NCBI GenBank assembly: GCA_934630385.1
Contig: CAKTWE010000011.1
Coordinates: 1 to 38,646, forward strand
Reading direction: 5' to 3'
Origin: an uncultured Collinsella sp.
GTDB taxonomy: Bacteria; Actinomycetota; Coriobacteriia; Coriobacteriales; Coriobacteriaceae
DNA: 38,646 bases
The stretch's first letter is position 1. Every line of letters begins with the position of its first letter. Under the pieces are notes generated by a model, which saw only the letters and a list, made by a program, of their open reading frames with translations, was not told the origin of the DNA and ran no database searches. Positions 31,853 through 38,646 of the stretch are shown in pieces. The translations under genes were made by a program, and so were the position numbers.

Positions 31853-32909
31853 CGCTTTCCTTAACCGTCAGCGAAATCAGACGGAATGCGATGGTGAGCA
31901 CCGCCACGCCAATCACGCCGGAAAGGATATACATGGCAGCCTGGCCGGCAAAGCCAAGACCCTGTTCCTCGGAATAGGCCTGCAGGTAATCACCCGTGGG
32001 CAGAGCGTCGGCAAAGGTCGGGGTATCGAGGCCGACCGAAGCCTGCAGGCTGTCGTCGCCAGCCTCCTGAACGGCGGTCGCGGCGCCCTCGGCGTCCCAC
32101 TCACCCCAAGCGTCACCGGTGGCAAGCAAGCCGAGCGGCGTAGCCACGACAAGCACGGCAACCAGAATGATCGTGGGAATCAGGGAAGTCTTCTTGGCAG
32201 CAGTGCCCTCGGCAGCAAGCTGGCCATCGACGGCCTCGGGCCCGACGATAACGCTCGGCGCCGTCTTCTTAATGAAACCGTAGATGGCGGCCGTCGCCAC
32301 GCCCTCGATCACGCCGGCAACCAGCATATGCGGGACCAACATGGCAGGGATAGCAATAGACAGCGGGAAGGGGCAGTAAAGCGGAGCACCCGAGGCGTTG
32401 GTGAAGAGCATCGGCTGAATGCCAAACTCGATCGCCGCGCACAGGGCCGCCAGGCACAGGCCGACCCAACCGCTCACGATGGCGGAAACCGAGGTGCCCC
32501 AGCTCTTGTCGTGCAGACGGCTGTTGAGCGCACGGAACACGATAGCAGCGGTAAACGGCAACACAAAGGCCATGTTAAAGCAGTTGGCGCCAAAGGACAG
32601 AACACCGCCGTCGCCAAACAGCAGCGCCTGCAGCGCCAGCGCGACCGAAACCGCGATGGCAGCGGCCTCGGGACCCAGCAGCAGTGCGATGAGCGCACCA
32701 CCAACGGCGTGACCAGTGGTACCGCCGGGCAGCGGCACGTTGAACATCATGAGCAAGAAGGAGAATGCGGCGCAGATGCCCAGGAAAGCCATTTGCTCGC
32801 GATCGAGCGTGGCGCGGACCTTTTTGATGCAATGGACCCAAACGGGCACCATCGCCACCGCCATAACGGCATCGGTCTGCGGGGACAGATAATTATCGGG
32901 AATATGCAT
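31824..32909 (-). CDS. cbiM: Cobalt/nickel ECF transporter substrate-binding protein, CbiM-CbiN fusion
   Basis: A 361-residue membrane protein that binds Co2+ or Ni2+. I chose ATG 32907-32909 because it gives MHIPDNYLSPQTD: the N-terminal Met-His-Ile-Pro, whose amino terminus and His2 ligate the metal, must be exact in this family. AGAGGG lies 3 nt upstream. The CbiM part (residues 1-~230) has VPLPGGTTGHAVGG, which carries the second metal-binding His. A hydrophilic linker and a CbiN-like C-terminal part (helix, extracytoplasmic loop with LQASVGLDTPTFAD, helix) follow, so cbiN is fused. Metal choice between Co and Ni cannot be read. No cobalamin-synthesis genes are adjacent. Confidence 0.9.
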   Translation of the reverse strand: MHIPDNYLSPQTDAVMAVAMVPVWVHCIKKVRATLDREQMAFLGICAAFSFLLMMFNVPLPGGTTGHAVGGALIALLLGPEAAAIAVSVALALQALLFGDGGVLSFGANCFNMAFVLPFTAAIVFRALNSRLHDKSWGTSVSAIVSGWVGLCLAALCAAIEFGIQPMLFTNASGAPLYCPFPLSIAIPAMLVPHMLVAGVIEGVATAAIYGFIKKTAPSVIVGPEAVDGQLAAEGTAAKKTSLIPTIILVAVLVVATPLGLLATGDAWGEWDAEGAATAVQEAGDDSLQASVGLDTPTFADALPTGDYLQAYSEEQGLGFAGQAAMYILSGVIGVAVLTIAFRLISLTVKESGAHGNSRAA

Positions 32910-32933
32910 GAGCCCTCTCAATCAGAACGTTGC

Positions 32934-33053
32934 GTGTTACGTTTCCAACAATCCGTAACACCGACTCTGCATACTAACAAAAAGACGCACCGCCCACAAC
33001 GCAGCACGCTCTTGCAATACGTACGTTATTAACCCAGGTCCACGCACCGCCCA
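32934..33053 (-). promoter_or_regulatory. cbiM promoter region with direct repeats and leader hairpin
   Basis: On the minus strand TTGTGG (32994-32999), a 17-nt spacer and TAGTAT (32971-32976) form a plausible promoter. TGGGCGGTGCGT occurs twice, at 33042-33053 and 32985-32996, the second lying between -35 and -10. The leader has an 8-bp hairpin GTGTTACG/CGTAACAC (32954-32961 with 32934-32941). No B12-box or NiCo riboswitch motif is seen. A metal-responsive repressor binding the repeats is inference. Confidence 0.4.
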
Positions 33054-33128
33054 ATAAAGGGCCCATGTACTCCCAACTTTCCGGTCACCCGGAAGAAGGT
33101 GCGGTCCGCTCGCAACAAGGTTAACGCA

Positions 33129-33223
33129 GGAACCCGCCCCCGAGAGGGGTTTTCTAAGGCAACATCCCGCAGCCGCGAAGCGGCGAGGACGTTGCCGTGA
33201 AAACCCCGCAGGGGGCGGGTTCC
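33129..33223 (-). ncRNA. Nested three-tier hairpin element, copy B (3' of pheT)
   Basis: Starts 12 nt past the pheT stop. Stems: outer 13 bp perfect (33129-33141 with 33211-33223), GGGGTTTTC/GAAAACCCC (33146-33154 with 33199-33207), GGCAAC/GTTGCC (33158-33163 with 33191-33196), apical GCCGC-gaa-GCGGC. The 27-nt apical region (33164-33190) matches copy A at 23123-23149 except one loop base. Stem differences from copy A are compensated on both arms. No clear T-run terminator follows; a TTCCGG/CCGGAA hairpin lies at 33079-33094. Confidence 0.72.
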
Positions 33224-33235
33224 GAACGGTAAAGA

Positions 33236-35689
33236 TTACGAACGGACTTCGCCGTTTACGCCCTTGCACACCTTGGTGACGATCTTCTGGTGCGCCTTCT
33301 CGACCTCTTCGCTGGTAAGCGTGTGGTCGTCCGAGCGATACGTGAGCGCAAAGGCCATGGACTTCTTGCCCTTGCCGATACGAACCGGATCGCGGTAGAC
33401 ATCGAACAGGCGCACGCCCTCGAGCAGCTTGCCGCCGGCGCTGGTGATGCGGCGCTCAAGATCCTCGCAGGTCACGGCGTTGTCGACCACAATGGCAAGG
33501 TCGTGCTCAACGGCCGGGTACTGCGAGAACTCGCGGTAGTTCTCCTGGTTGCGGGCGCCCTTGATGAGCTTGTCCAAGTCGAGCTCAAAGGCAACGACGA
33601 CCTCGTCGATGCCGCAGACCTCGCGCGCCTCGGGGTGGATCTCGCCGACCCAGCCCAGCACGGTACCGCCGGACAGAACCTCGGCGGCACGACCCGGCTG
33701 CAAGAAGGCATAGCCCTCGCCCTCGACGGGACGGAAGCGGACCTTCTCGATGCGCAGCTGGACGAGCAACTCCTCGACAATGCCCTTGCCAAAGAAGAAG
33801 CGCAGCTTGCGGTACTTCATGTTCCAAGACTGCTCGCTCCACTGGCCCGAGAGCACGCCCGCGACGGATTTGGTCTCCTTGGGCAGGCTGGCGTTCTCGC
33901 GGCCATGGAACAGGCTGCCGACCTCGTACAGGTGCACATTGGCCGTGCCGTGGGCCTCGTTATAGGCCACGGACTGCAGTAAGCCCGGCAACAGCGAGCG
34001 GCGCATCTCGGTCTGCTCGGCGACCAACGGGTTCATGAGCACCACGGGGCAGCCGCGGCCTTCAGTGGACATGCCGATCTTCTCCAGGTCGCCCGGGGCG
34101 GCAAAGCCAAAGGTCGTGGTCTCATTAAGGCCGCAGGCGCGCAGGATCTCGCCGACCTTGCGGGTGAGCTTCTGCTCGCGGGTCAGACCGCCGATGTGGT
34201 TCTTGGCAGCCGGGATGGTCGCCGTCACGCGGCCCATGCCCCACAGGCGCAGGACCTCCTCGATCAGGTCAATCTCGCGCGGCAGGTCGGGACGGAAACT
34301 CGGCGGAGTAACCATAAAGTCCTCGCCGTCGCGCTCGACGGTGCAGCCCAGACGGGTAAGCGAACGCTCGATAAAGTCGGGCTCGATGTCGGCACCGCAA
34401 ATGGCGTGCACGCGGGCCAGACGCAGCTTAATGCTGTCGATGGTCTTGGGCGCGGGGAAAACGTCGACATAGCCGGGAGCAACCTCGCCGCCGGCGATCT
34501 GTTCGATGAGCGCGCAGGTAACGTTGGCGACATCCACGCAGCCGGTCTCATCGACCTGGCGCTCAAAGCGAATGGAGGCGTCGGAGATCAGCGACAGATC
34601 GCGGCTGGTGTGCGAGGTGCGACCGGCGTTGAAGCAGGCGCTCTCGACCATCACGTCGACGGTGTCGTCCTCGATCTCGGAATCCATGCCGCCCATAACG
34701 CCGGCCAGCGCCACGGGACGCTCGCCATCGGTGATAAGGCCCATGCCGGCGTCGAGCACGCGCTCCTCACCGTCGAGCGTCGTGAACTTCTCATCCTGCT
34801 GGGCGGCGCGAACCACCACGCGACGGTGGCCATCGCGCTCTGCAAAGGTGTCCAGATCAAAGGCGTGCAGCGGCTGACCGGTGAGCATCATCACATAGTT
34901 GGTGATGTCGACGATGTTGTTGTGCGGGCGCACGCCCAGGGCGTTGAGGCGCTTGACCATCCAGTCGGGCGAGGGGCCGACCTTCACGTTACGTACGATG
35001 CGGGCGACGTAGCGGTCGCACAGGCCCTCGTCGGCAATCTCGACGGAAAGCTCGTCGTCGGTCGCGCGGCCGGTCTCCGCCTTGATGGCGGGCAGCTCAA
35101 CGTGGAAATCGCGGTCGAAGATGGCGCCAGTCTCGCGGGCCATGCCGATCATGGACAGGCAGTCGGGACGGTTGGGCGTGATCTCGCAGTCGAGCACGGT
35201 GTCGCTCGAGCCCACGTACTCGGCAAACGGCATGCCGCAGGGCGTATCCTCGGGCAGGATCATAATGCCGGAGTGGTCGCCGCCCAGGCCGAGCTCGCGT
35301 GCGGAGCAGTTCATGCCCATGGACACGACGCCGCGAAGCTTGCTCTTCTTGATCTTGACGTCGCCGGGCAGAACTGCGCCGATCATGGCCGTGACGATGT
35401 GGTCGCCGGCCTCAAAGTTCTGCGCGCCGCAGACGATCTGCAGCGGGGCGGGGTTGCCATCGGCGTCGAGGTTCTTGTCGCCCACGTCGACCGAGCACAC
35501 ATACATATGGTCGCTATCGGGGTGCGGAGTCTTGGTGAGTACCTTGGCAGTCACCACGTGGTCGAAGGACTCGCCCACGGTGTCGATCGCCTCGACCTCG
35601 GTGCCGGTACGGATATATTCGTCCGAAAGGGTCTTGGGATCCTCCGGAATATCGATCATGGTCTTGAGCCAGTCGTAAGAAACACGCAT
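33236..35689 (-). CDS. pheT: Phenylalanyl-tRNA synthetase beta subunit
   Basis: An 817-residue subunit of the (alpha-beta)2 PheRS. It opens MRVSYDWLKTMIDIPEDP. The tRNA-binding OB fold (residues ~40-150) includes VVTAKVLTKTPHPDSDHMYV. The B3/B4 editing domain, B5 domain and catalytic-like module follow in the middle, with VALAGVMGGMDSEIEDDT and LIEEVLRLWGMGRV. The C-terminal FDX-ACB domain has FSQYPAVEHDLAIVV and SMAFALTYRS. The start ATG has AAGGAGAG 4 nt upstream. It follows pheS on the same strand after a 184-nt spacer that holds a nested hairpin, unusually long for pheST. Confidence 0.97.
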   Translation of the reverse strand: MRVSYDWLKTMIDIPEDPKTLSDEYIRTGTEVEAIDTVGESFDHVVTAKVLTKTPHPDSDHMYVCSVDVGDKNLDADGNPAPLQIVCGAQNFEAGDHIVTAMIGAVLPGDVKIKKSKLRGVVSMGMNCSARELGLGGDHSGIMILPEDTPCGMPFAEYVGSSDTVLDCEITPNRPDCLSMIGMARETGAIFDRDFHVELPAIKAETGRATDDELSVEIADEGLCDRYVARIVRNVKVGPSPDWMVKRLNALGVRPHNNIVDITNYVMMLTGQPLHAFDLDTFAERDGHRRVVVRAAQQDEKFTTLDGEERVLDAGMGLITDGERPVALAGVMGGMDSEIEDDTVDVMVESACFNAGRTSHTSRDLSLISDASIRFERQVDETGCVDVANVTCALIEQIAGGEVAPGYVDVFPAPKTIDSIKLRLARVHAICGADIEPDFIERSLTRLGCTVERDGEDFMVTPPSFRPDLPREIDLIEEVLRLWGMGRVTATIPAAKNHIGGLTREQKLTRKVGEILRACGLNETTTFGFAAPGDLEKIGMSTEGRGCPVVLMNPLVAEQTEMRRSLLPGLLQSVAYNEAHGTANVHLYEVGSLFHGRENASLPKETKSVAGVLSGQWSEQSWNMKYRKLRFFFGKGIVEELLVQLRIEKVRFRPVEGEGYAFLQPGRAAEVLSGGTVLGWVGEIHPEAREVCGIDEVVVAFELDLDKLIKGARNQENYREFSQYPAVEHDLAIVVDNAVTCEDLERRITSAGGKLLEGVRLFDVYRDPVRIGKGKKSMAFALTYRSDDHTLTSEEVEKAHQKIVTKVCKGVNGEVRS

Positions 35690-35772
35690 CTAGCTCTCCT
35701 TTCATACTGAAAGCCTGCGAAGAGATGCAGGTGGAAACTTCAACTTTGTGAACATTCCTTACAAAGCGAGGG

Positions 35773-35865
35773 TTGTCCAAGTGCGGCAGATCGGCCCGAA
35801 AGAGGAGCGCCGCGTACTTTGGTACGCAAGCGACGAATGAGCGCCGAGGTGCCGTGCTTGGGCAA
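35773..35865 (-). ncRNA. Nested hairpin element in the pheS-pheT spacer
   Basis: Starts 8 nt past the pheS stop. Stems: TTGTCCAAG/CTTGGGCAA (35773-35781 with 35857-35865, one wobble), GCGGCA/TGCCGT (35783-35788 with 35850-35855), TCGGC/GCCGA (35791-35795 with 35843-35847) and apical GCGTAC-tttg-GTACGC (35812-35827), with AGAGGAGCGCC and GAATGAGC in the internal loop. The sequence is unrelated to the elements at 23088 and 33129 but has the same kind of nested form and position. Confidence 0.55.
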
Positions 35866-35873
35866 GCCGCAGC

Positions 35874-36950
35874 CTAGAACTGATTCAAGAAACGCATATC
35901 GCCTGTCATGAGCGTTCTGAGGTCGGGCAGGTCGTAGCGCAGGGCCGCGACGCGCTCGGCACCAATGCCAAAGGCGAAGCCGGTGTACTTCTCGGGGTCG
36001 ATGCCGCAGTTGATCAGGACGTTGGGGTCGACCATGCCACAGCCCAGGATCTCGATCCAGCCGCTGTGCTTGCAGAAGTTGCAGCCCTTGCCGCCGCACA
36101 CGTGGCAGCTCACGTCCACCTCGCAGCTGGGCTCGGTGAAGGGGAAGAAGTGCGGGCGATAGCGCGTCTTGCGGTCCTCGCCAAACATGCACTTAACAAA
36201 GTAGTCGAGCGTGCCCTTAAGGTCGCCAAAGGTGATGCCCTCGTCGACGACCAGGCCCTCGATCTGGTTGAACTGCGGCAGGTGGCAGGCGTCGGCCGTG
36301 TCGGGACGGTAGACGGTGCCCGGGCAGATCATGTAGATGGGCGGCTTTTGCGACTCCATGGTGTGGATCTGCACGCCCGAGGTCTGGGTGCGCAGCAGCA
36401 CGTCGGACTCGCCGTGGGCGTGGGCCTCGGGATGCGCGACGCTGCCGGGGTTATTGTCGACCACGTAGAAGGTATCGCGGGCCGAGCGGCTCGGGTGATC
36501 CATGGGGGCGTTGAGCGCGGTGAAGTTGTAGTAGGAGGTGTCAACCATGGGGCCGGACTCGACGGTGTAGCCGATGCCGCTAAAGATGTCCTCGGCCTCC
36601 TCGATAATCTGCTTGATCAGGTGCTGGTGGCCGATCTGCGGACGGATGCCCGGTAACGTGATGTCGACGGCGTCGTGCTCCAGTGCGTGCTTGAGGGCGG
36701 CGGCCTTCATCTCGGTGTTGCGCTCGTCGAGCATGCCCTCGATCAGCTGGCGCATCTCGTTGGCGCGCTTGCCCATCACGGGACGATCCTCGGGGGCGAG
36801 CTTGCCCATCATGCGCATCAGACCGGTAATACGGCCCTTGCGGCCGAGCAGCTCAACGCGCGCAGCCTCGAGCTTGGCGGCGTCGTCGGCGCCTGCGACG
36901 AGCTCCTTGGCCTCTTCCTCGAGTTTGACCAGATCATCAATCAGACTCAT
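35874..36950 (-). CDS. pheS: Phenylalanyl-tRNA synthetase alpha subunit
   Basis: A 358-residue catalytic subunit of PheRS that makes Phe-tRNA(Phe). The N-terminal coiled coil (residues ~1-90) binds tRNA. The class II core has GHQHLIKQIIEEAEDIF, DHPSRSARDTFYV (motif 2 region) and GFAFGIGAERVAALRY (motif 3), ending MRFLNQF. It has the Cys-rich loop CHVCGGKGCNFCKHSGWIE common in Gram-positive-type PheS. Start ATG has AAAGGGAAG close upstream. It is the first gene of pheST and lies behind a T-box, so expression should rise when tRNA-Phe is uncharged. Confidence 0.97.
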   Translation of the reverse strand: MSLIDDLVKLEEEAKELVAGADDAAKLEAARVELLGRKGRITGLMRMMGKLAPEDRPVMGKRANEMRQLIEGMLDERNTEMKAAALKHALEHDAVDITLPGIRPQIGHQHLIKQIIEEAEDIFSGIGYTVESGPMVDTSYYNFTALNAPMDHPSRSARDTFYVVDNNPGSVAHPEAHAHGESDVLLRTQTSGVQIHTMESQKPPIYMICPGTVYRPDTADACHLPQFNQIEGLVVDEGITFGDLKGTLDYFVKCMFGEDRKTRYRPHFFPFTEPSCEVDVSCHVCGGKGCNFCKHSGWIEILGCGMVDPNVLINCGIDPEKYTGFAFGIGAERVAALRYDLPDLRTLMTGDMRFLNQF

Positions 36951-37035
36951 GTCTTCCCTTTCGTCTCTCGCGCATTCGCTTGCCGGGGCGACCGATGCCG
37001 CTTGGCGCTACGAAAACGCGGCCCGGTTCGGTAAC

Positions 37036-37330
37036 AAAAAACCGCCCTCGGGCATGTGCATTGCCCAAGGACGGTTGAATTCCGCGGTACCACCTTGTTT
37101 GACCCGGCGGATGTCTGGCCCGCCGTGCCCACTCTGCGCCTCTTGTCGCGAGGCTCACGGCTTCCCTACTGGGGCTTCGCCGCCGCTGGCCGCGCGCCCG
37201 TTGAGGTTGCTGCTCGGGAGTGAACGCTTGGCCCTTGCCACCGCAGGAAGGCTTGCAGCCCATGACCTTCCCTCTCTTGCCGGCGACGCGGCGGGCAAAG
37301 CCCTCTCCGTCAACGCATTGGGCTATAGGA
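37036..37330 (-). promoter_or_regulatory. T-box leader of pheST
   Basis: The T-box sequence AAGGTGGTACCGCGGA lies at 37081-37096. It is followed by a terminator stem (37062-37076 with 37040-37054) and a T-run, placed to be alternative to the antiterminator. Stem I appears to occupy about 37200-37320. A candidate specifier UUC (Phe), followed by A, is at 37222-37224 on the descending strand. A T-box senses uncharged tRNA, so specificity for tRNA-Phe fits the genes controlled. The specifier and the 5' limit are inferred. Confidence 0.88.
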
Positions 37331-37456
37331 TAGCACATTCTGCGAGCATATCGCCGCGTTCCGTTTTGTTCGCACTGGGTACAAGGCAGGTAGCTGTGCA
37401 AACTGGCCGCACGCCCACCCGTGGCGTCCGGTCTGCGAGATCAAGGATATAGGTAT

Positions 37457-38646
37457 ATGGGAAAGAAACTCGATAAGAAGGCCAATGCCGCCGTGGCCAA
37501 GGCCCCTAAGAGCGCCAAGACGGGCAAGGCCGTCAAGAAGCTCCGCAAGCTCGAGGGTAAGCTGTGGACCCGCGAGTACCTGCTCAAGATTGCCGAGTTC
37601 GATGGCGCGACGATTGCCCCCGCCAACGGCGCCGCGGCCCGCGCCGATGCTATGGGCACCCTTGCCGGCGAACATCACAAGCTCCTGACCAGCAAAAAGT
37701 CCGTTGAGCTCGTGCACTCTCTCGCGCGTGAGACGGTCACAGGCGAAAAGATCGACGACCCGCAGCTGCTCGACGAGATTCGCGTGCTCGGCCGCGACCA
37801 GCGCGAGGCAAGCGCCATTCCCACCGAAGAAGCCGAAGCCTGGACCAAGCTCACCTGCGAGGCCGACGCCGTGTGGCACAAGGCCAAGACAGCCAACGAC
37901 TGGGCGAGCTTTGAGCCCTATGTGGACAAGATTGTCTGTCAGCTCAAGCATCAGGCCGAGCTCATGGACCCCAAGCGCGACCCATACGACGTGTGGCTCG
38001 ACCAGTACGAGCGCGGCCTTTCCACCGAGAGCTTCGACGCGTTTTGTGACGAGGTCAAGGCCACCGTCGTGCCGCTCGTGCACGCCATCGGCGAGCGCGG
38101 ACAGCAGCCCACTGCCAACTTTTTGCACGCGCATGTGCCCGAGGCCGCCCAGCGAGCCATGAGCTTCGACCTGATGAAGCTCGTCGGCCTTAACCTGGAC
38201 GATACCACGCTCGCCTTTACCGAGCATCCGTTTAGCGAGGGCTTTGCCGTGGGTGACGCGCGCATCGCCACGCACATCTACGAGGACGACTGCATCTCCA
38301 ACGTCTACAGCATCATCCACGAGGCCGGTCACACCATGTACGAGCTGGGCGTGAACCCCGCCTATGCGCGCACGTGCCTGGAGGGTGGCACCTCCATGGG
38401 CATCCACGAGAGCCAGAGCCGCTTCTTTGAGAACACCGTGGGTCGCAGCCGCGCCTTTATGGGACCGCTGCTCGAGGTGCTGCGCCGTCACGCGCCCGAG
38501 GTCTACGGCAACGTGGACGAGGACACGCTCTACCACGCCGTAAACATCGCTCAGCCGTCACTGATCCGTACCGAGGCCGACGAGCTCACCTACCCGCTGC
38601 ATATTATGGTGCGCTACGAGATTGAGCGCATGCTGTTTGCCGGCGA
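37457..38646 (+). CDS. M32 family metallocarboxypeptidase, truncated by the window end
   Basis: Opens at ATG 37457 and stays open for 396 codons to the window edge. It resembles carboxypeptidase Taq (M32): the zinc motif HEAGH is seen in VYSIIHEAGHTMYELG, followed by GTSMGIHESQSRFFENTVGR, which carries the third ligand Glu, and then ADELTYPLHIMVRYEIE. M32 enzymes remove C-terminal residues from peptides in the cytoplasm and are usually about 500 residues. The first ~30 residues are an unusual Lys/Ala-rich leader (KKLDKKANAAVAKAPKSAK) not typical of the family. The ribosome site AAGG lies about 10 nt upstream. It is divergent from pheS. The C-terminus is not visible. Confidence 0.92.
   Translation, partial: MGKKLDKKANAAVAKAPKSAKTGKAVKKLRKLEGKLWTREYLLKIAEFDGATIAPANGAAARADAMGTLAGEHHKLLTSKKSVELVHSLARETVTGEKIDDPQLLDEIRVLGRDQREASAIPTEEAEAWTKLTCEADAVWHKAKTANDWASFEPYVDKIVCQLKHQAELMDPKRDPYDVWLDQYERGLSTESFDAFCDEVKATVVPLVHAIGERGQQPTANFLHAHVPEAAQRAMSFDLMKLVGLNLDDTTLAFTEHPFSEGFAVGDARIATHIYEDDCISNVYSIIHEAGHTMYELGVNPAYARTCLEGGTSMGIHESQSRFFENTVGRSRAFMGPLLEVLRRHAPEVYGNVDEDTLYHAVNIAQPSLIRTEADELTYPLHIMVRYEIERMLFAG

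Noticed and set aside
32934-33110. Cobalamin or NiCo riboswitch ahead of cbiM
   Set aside because: I looked for the B12 box and the NiCo core; neither is present, only a short hairpin and direct repeats.

Overview
The window is about 38.6 kb of GC-rich bacterial chromosome. I read it as a member of the Coriobacteriia (Actinomycetota), most likely Collinsella or a close relative. Supporting signs are the GC-rich codon use with very long antisense shadow ORFs, the monoderm-type Tad pilus set, a T-box ahead of pheS, and the general look of the proteins. The genus is inference; class-level placement is safer.

Layout. 1-5.1 kb: the 5' part of tRNA-Arg(ACG), an unrecognised 125-residue protein, serS, a 57-residue single-span membrane protein on the other strand, proC, rlmH, an SPFH/stomatin-like protein and tRNA-Leu(CAG). 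5.1-10.6 kb: housekeeping genes on the minus strand (tatD, rsmA, metG, rsmI) and a GH5-like protein whose active site looks degenerate. 10.8-11.2 kb: tRNA-Phe(GAA). 11.3-11.8 kb: a toxin/RHH-antitoxin pair. 11.9-21.5 kb: a twelve-gene, largely overlapping minus-strand Tad (Flp) pilus operon, in transcription order cpaB, tadZ, tadA, tadB, tadC, flp pilin, a membrane-anchored unknown, three TadE/F-like pseudopilins around a 720-residue TadG-like protein, then a DUF192 protein. 21.7-25.9 kb: rsgA and a Ca2+-type P-type ATPase. 26.2-30.1 kb: pyk, an orphan PD-(D/E)XK (DUF559-like) protein and a zinc-phospholipase-C-fold protein. 30.2-32.9 kb: a Co/Ni ECF transporter (cbiMN, cbiQ, cbiO). 33.2-37.3 kb: pheS-pheT behind a T-box. 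37.5 kb to the end: a truncated M32 carboxypeptidase.

The most unusual material is between genes. (a) Two copies of a ~95-nt three-tier nested hairpin start 11-12 nt after the stop codons of the ATPase and pheT. Their stems differ by compensatory base changes while the loops are almost identical, which is the signature of a selected structure. A third nested hairpin, of different sequence, starts 8 nt after the pheS stop. (b) Both complete tRNA genes (Leu and Phe) are followed by a ~185-190 bp duplication. The tRNA 3' end and its terminator are repeated, separated by a GC-rich segment that carries an inverted copy of that tRNA's own T-arm. (c) The ATPase leader can fold into a hairpin that hides its Shine-Dalgarno sequence, and the loop of that hairpin is complementary over 7 nt to the loop of a second hairpin. 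(d) A perfect 21-bp inverted repeat with a nested inner repeat precedes the orphan nuclease-like gene.

I saw no rRNA genes, CRISPR arrays, transposase genes or phage genes.
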